Source of the DNA: Levilactobacillus acidifarinae DSM 19394 = JCM 15949
GTDB taxonomy: Bacteria > Bacillota > Bacilli > Lactobacillales > Lactobacillaceae
Length of the DNA: 64,000 bases
Direction: 5' to 3'
NCBI RefSeq assembly: GCF_001434835.1
Contig: NZ_AZDV01000026.1
Location: forward strand, 62,001 to 126,000
In this document: piece after piece, positions 61,518 through 64,000 of the stretch
Numbering within the stretch: the first letter of the stretch is position 1
Layout: the number at the start of each line of letters is the position of its first letter
Notes under the pieces: model-generated
The model's database searches: none
Seen by the model: the letters and a program-made list of their open reading frames with translations, nothing else
Told to the model about the DNA's origin: nothing
Translations under genes and position numbers: made by a program

Positions 61518-62858
61518 ATGGCAAAAGCGGCATTCACCAAGGACGATATTCGCCAGATGGCCAAGGATGAAGACGTGAAGTTCTTACGGTTGATGTTTAC
61601 GGACTTATTCGGCACCATCAAGAACGTGGAAGTTCCAATTAGTCAATTAGGAAAATTATTGGATAACAAGCTCATGTTTGATGGGTCGTCCATCGACGGC
61701 TTCGTGCGGATTGAAGAAAGTGACATGTACCTTTATCCGGACTTATCCACGTGGATGATCTTCCCGTGGAGTACGGAAAGAGGCAAAATTGCGCGGGTCA
61801 TCTGTGAAGTTTACACGCCGGACGGCAAGCCGTTTGAAGGCGACCCCAGAAACAACTTGATTCGGGTCTTAGCCGACATGCGTAAGGCCGGGTTTACCGA
61901 CTTTAACATCGGTCCGGAACCGGAATTTTTCTTATTCAAGATGGATGAAAACGGCAAGCCGACGACGGAATTGAACGATAAGGGAAGCTACTTCGACATG
62001 GCCCCGATGGACTTGGGTGAAAACTGTCGCCGGGAAATCGTCTTGACCCTAGAAGAAATGGGCTTTGACGTGGAAGCGGCGCACCATGAAGTAGCCCCGG
62101 GCCAACACGAAATCGACTTTAAGTACGCCGACGCTCTAGCGGCTGCGGATAACATTCAGACCTTTAAGCTGGTGGTCAAGACCATCGCTCGGAAGTACGG
62201 TCTGTACGCGACCTTCATGCCCAAACCGTTAGCCGGCATCAACGGGTCGGGGATGCACTTGAACATGTCACTGTTCCACGATAAGGGCAACGCCTTTTAC
62301 GATGAGAAGGGGAACATGCAGCTGTCCGAAGACGCGTTCCACTTCCTGGGTGGGTTATTGAAGCACGCCCGGAGCTTTACGGCCATCTGCAACCCGATCG
62401 TCAACAGTTACAAGCGCTTAGTTCCCGGCTACGAAGCTCCCGTTTACGTGGCGTGGTCCGGGTCTAACCGCTCCCCACTGATTCGGGTCCCAAGTTCGCG
62501 GGGCTTATCCACGCGACTTGAATTACGGAGTGTCGACCCGGCCGCCAACCCTTACTTGGCGATTGCGGCAGTCTTGGAAGCCGGCTTGGATGGGTTACGC
62601 AACAAGTTAGCGCCCCAAGAAGCCGTGGACCGCAACATTTACCGGATGGATGCCGAAGAACGGCAAGAAAACCACATCACCAACCTGCCGGATACGTTGC
62701 ACAACGCGTTGAAGGACTTGGCGGCTGACGAGGTCATGCGTAACGCGATGGGCCACCACCTCTACCAAAGCTTTATCGAAGCCAAGAATTTGGAATACAA
62801 TTCTTACCGGACGCAAGTTTCCGAATGGGAACGCGACCAGTACCTGGAACTGTACTAA
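61518..62858 (+). CDS. glnA: Glutamine synthetase, type I
   Basis: 446 aa, GSI-alpha length. Makes glutamine from glutamate and ammonium. [20 protein letters not shown] (beta-grasp with substrate loop), [24 protein letters not shown] (metal ligands), [39 protein letters not shown], and the Glu flap region. No adenylylation Tyr motif of the beta type is evident, so regulation is likely by feedback and GlnR. GGGAGCG RBS. Confidence 0.97.
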   Translation: MAKAAFTKDDIRQMAKDEDVKFLRLMFTDLFGTIKNVEVPISQLGKLLDNKLMFDGSSIDGFVRIEESDMYLYPDLSTWMIFPWSTERGKIARVICEVYTPDGKPFEGDPRNNLIRVLADMRKAGFTDFNIGPEPEFFLFKMDENGKPTTELNDKGSYFDMAPMDLGENCRREIVLTLEEMGFDVEAAHHEVAPGQHEIDFKYADALAAADNIQTFKLVVKTIARKYGLYATFMPKPLAGINGSGMHLNMSLFHDKGNAFYDEKGNMQLSEDAFHFLGGLLKHARSFTAICNPIVNSYKRLVPGYEAPVYVAWSGSNRSPLIRVPSSRGLSTRLELRSVDPAANPYLAIAAVLEAGLDGLRNKLAPQEAVDRNIYRMDAEERQENHITNLPDTLHNALKDLAADEVMRNAMGHHLYQSFIEAKNLEYNSYRTQVSEWERDQYLELY

Positions 62859-62911
62859 ACGCCGTGATGCCACCGTCAAGGGTCACAGATTTAACTGAAA
62901 CTGAGTTGACC

Positions 62912-62947
62912 AACCGTTGGGAGCCTTAGGGTTTCCAACGGTTTTTT
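62912..62947 (+). terminator. Terminator of glnR-glnA
   Basis: AACCGTTGG-gag-CC pairs with GG-gtt-TCCAACGGTT, then T6. Confidence 0.9.
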
Positions 62948-63101
62948 GGCGGCCGGCGCGGCATTAAAGTGATTATAAAAAAAGTGTTGTTTTTAACCAA
63001 AATTCGCGCAAACTGCTTTATTCTCCGCGTTTTTTTGGTAACATAAACGTATAACCAATGTTCACGGCAGTGCCTAAGAACACGAGAATGAGGGATAATT
63101 C

Positions 63102-63980
63102 ATGGAAAATCAAGAACAGCAAGCAAGTGCTGCCGACGTCTTAACCCAGGCAATCGCCAACAAACTCGATTACTTGAGCACGTTACAGGCAGCGGTTCAA
63201 CATGGTGACGACCGGCAAGTGTACGAGTTACTCGACCAGGCCCGTTACTATCAAGAAATCAAAAAAACCCGCGCCGCAAGAACCGTTAACCATTTGGCCG
63301 AACTGGTCGATAACATTCACCCCCAGATCAGCCACTATTTAAGCGATAACCTGATTGACTACTTAGGCCACGTTTACCCGTTCTTCTACTACGAAGAATA
63401 CACGACCGGTCGCTTCCACATTTACTTTGGGAACTGGTGGGATCGGCGGTTATTCGGAGATCTGGACGTGGTCAGTGTCCGCTTTAACTTCGACCAAACC
63501 GAATATCAGAAATTACAACAATCGTTTGAACTGGAAGCCCAACACCAACGGTTAAACACCGCCAGAATCGAACAGATTTCCAGTGAAAGTGAAGCCTTAC
63601 AGAAGCTCATGGACGCACAGTCCGTCCGGGACAACCAAAAGACCCAGCTCCGCGAGCAACTCAAGGAAAACAGTCAGAAGAGTAGCATGCCGTGGGATAC
63701 CAGTAAGATCAAGGACGAACGGCAACAAATCGTGGACCAACTGACCGAACTGGCCGATCAGGACGAAAAGGCCCTAAACGCCCACAAGGCCATCAAGGAA
63801 AACGATGACAAGATTTTGGTACTGTCCAAGGAAGACACCATCTTGAACTACGAAAAGCAGAGTATTCGGGATGCCTTTGACGACTTCGAACATTTCGAAG
63901 CGCACAACCAAAGCCTCTATGCGGACTACCTGAACAGCCTGATTGGCAAGAGTGAAGGCGGGGTGAAGACGAATGATTAA
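63102..63980 (+). CDS. Conserved hypothetical coiled-coil protein
   Basis: 292 aa. Residues 1-75 helical; 75-130 a compact aromatic-rich part (YPFFYYEEYTTGRFHIYFGNWWD); from about 140 on a long charged coiled coil (QKLQQSFELEAQHQRLNTARIEQISS ... KDERQQIVDQLTELADQDEKAL). It is acidic and cytosolic. Similar lactobacillal proteins have been called SbcC-like because of the coiled coil, but no ATPase motif is seen, so that label is not supported. ATG 63102 has a weak GAGGGA RBS. The next reading frame overlaps its stop. Confidence 0.75.
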   Translation: MENQEQQASAADVLTQAIANKLDYLSTLQAAVQHGDDRQVYELLDQARYYQEIKKTRAARTVNHLAELVDNIHPQISHYLSDNLIDYLGHVYPFFYYEEYTTGRFHIYFGNWWDRRLFGDLDVVSVRFNFDQTEYQKLQQSFELEAQHQRLNTARIEQISSESEALQKLMDAQSVRDNQKTQLREQLKENSQKSSMPWDTSKIKDERQQIVDQLTELADQDEKALNAHKAIKENDDKILVLSKEDTILNYEKQSIRDAFDDFEHFEAHNQSLYADYLNSLIGKSEGGVKTND

Positions 63981-64000
63981 CGAAAACGATCCGTCAACCT
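63973..64000 (+). CDS. Start of a downstream gene (truncated by window end)
   Basis: ATG 63973 overlaps the previous gene by 8 bases; only MINENDPST is visible. GGCGGGGTG lies upstream as a possible RBS. Too short to identify; probably co-transcribed with the coiled-coil gene. Confidence 0.4.

Overview
This window is core chromosome of a Gram-positive, low-GC-phylum bacterium of the family Lactobacillaceae. The evidence is gene content and order (pepV, a soluble FtsK/SftA translocase next to ytpR and murC, T-box-controlled thrS and pheST, a GlnR-glnA pair, a YidC2-type lipoprotein insertase, an ADP-type universal stress protein), strong AGGAGG ribosome-binding sites, frequent TTG/GTG starts and many TGnTAWAAT promoters. 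Base composition looks well above 50% GC, which is high for the family; a member of the Levilactobacillus-like high-GC group is plausible, but this is inference. No rRNA, tRNA, IS element, prophage or CRISPR array was seen.

Layout. 1-8.4 kb: end of leuS, a small secretome/envelope stretch (flavodoxin-like protein with membrane tail, MurJ/SpoVB-type flippase), an RsuA-like protein lacking its catalytic aspartate, NAD(P)HX dehydratase, dipeptidase PepV and UspA. 8.5-15.4 kb: ytpP-ytpR-sftA-murC, as in Bacillus, then a BI-1 membrane protein. 15.5-26.4 kb: DNA replication/repair and translation block polA-mutM-coaE-nrdR-dnaB-dnaI, T-box-thrS, and the L20-type leader with infC (non-AUG start)-rpmI-rplT. 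26.5-33 kb: ribosome-assembly/NAD block yqeG-yqeH-yhbY-nadD-yqeK-rsfS-yqeM-tmcAL with overlapping genes, then yceD-rpmF behind a perfect consensus promoter.

33-42 kb is the more variable part: an alpha/beta hydrolase, an AT-richer secreted protein, zinc alcohol dehydrogenase, an ArlRS/CsrRS-like two-component system, a dispersed intergenic repeat, a Bcr/CflA-type efflux transporter with a structured leader holding a 21-codon ORF, and YidC. 42-50.8 kb: acylphosphatase, a TrmH-type methyltransferase, an HD protein, an HxlR regulator, T-box-pheST, mltG-udk-greA and a HesB-fold protein behind a 30-bp perfect palindrome. 50.8-64 kb: YfhO-type membrane glycosyltransferase, a 465-bp structured intergenic region, PBP2B, rpmG (L33), a second copy of the dispersed repeat in opposite orientation, fthC-rhomboid-yqgQ-glcK-rhodanese, a DUF3042 microprotein, miaA, GlnR-box-glnR-glnA and a coiled-coil protein.

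Most likely points of new biology: the paired intergenic repeat at 39.1 and 56.5 kb with a conserved internal stem, the structured leader ahead of the efflux pump, the 30-bp palindrome ahead of the HesB-fold gene, the structured region at 53.6-53.9 kb, and several degenerate core enzymes (RsuA-like, rhodanese, zinc-less DnaI). The rest is well-conserved housekeeping content.
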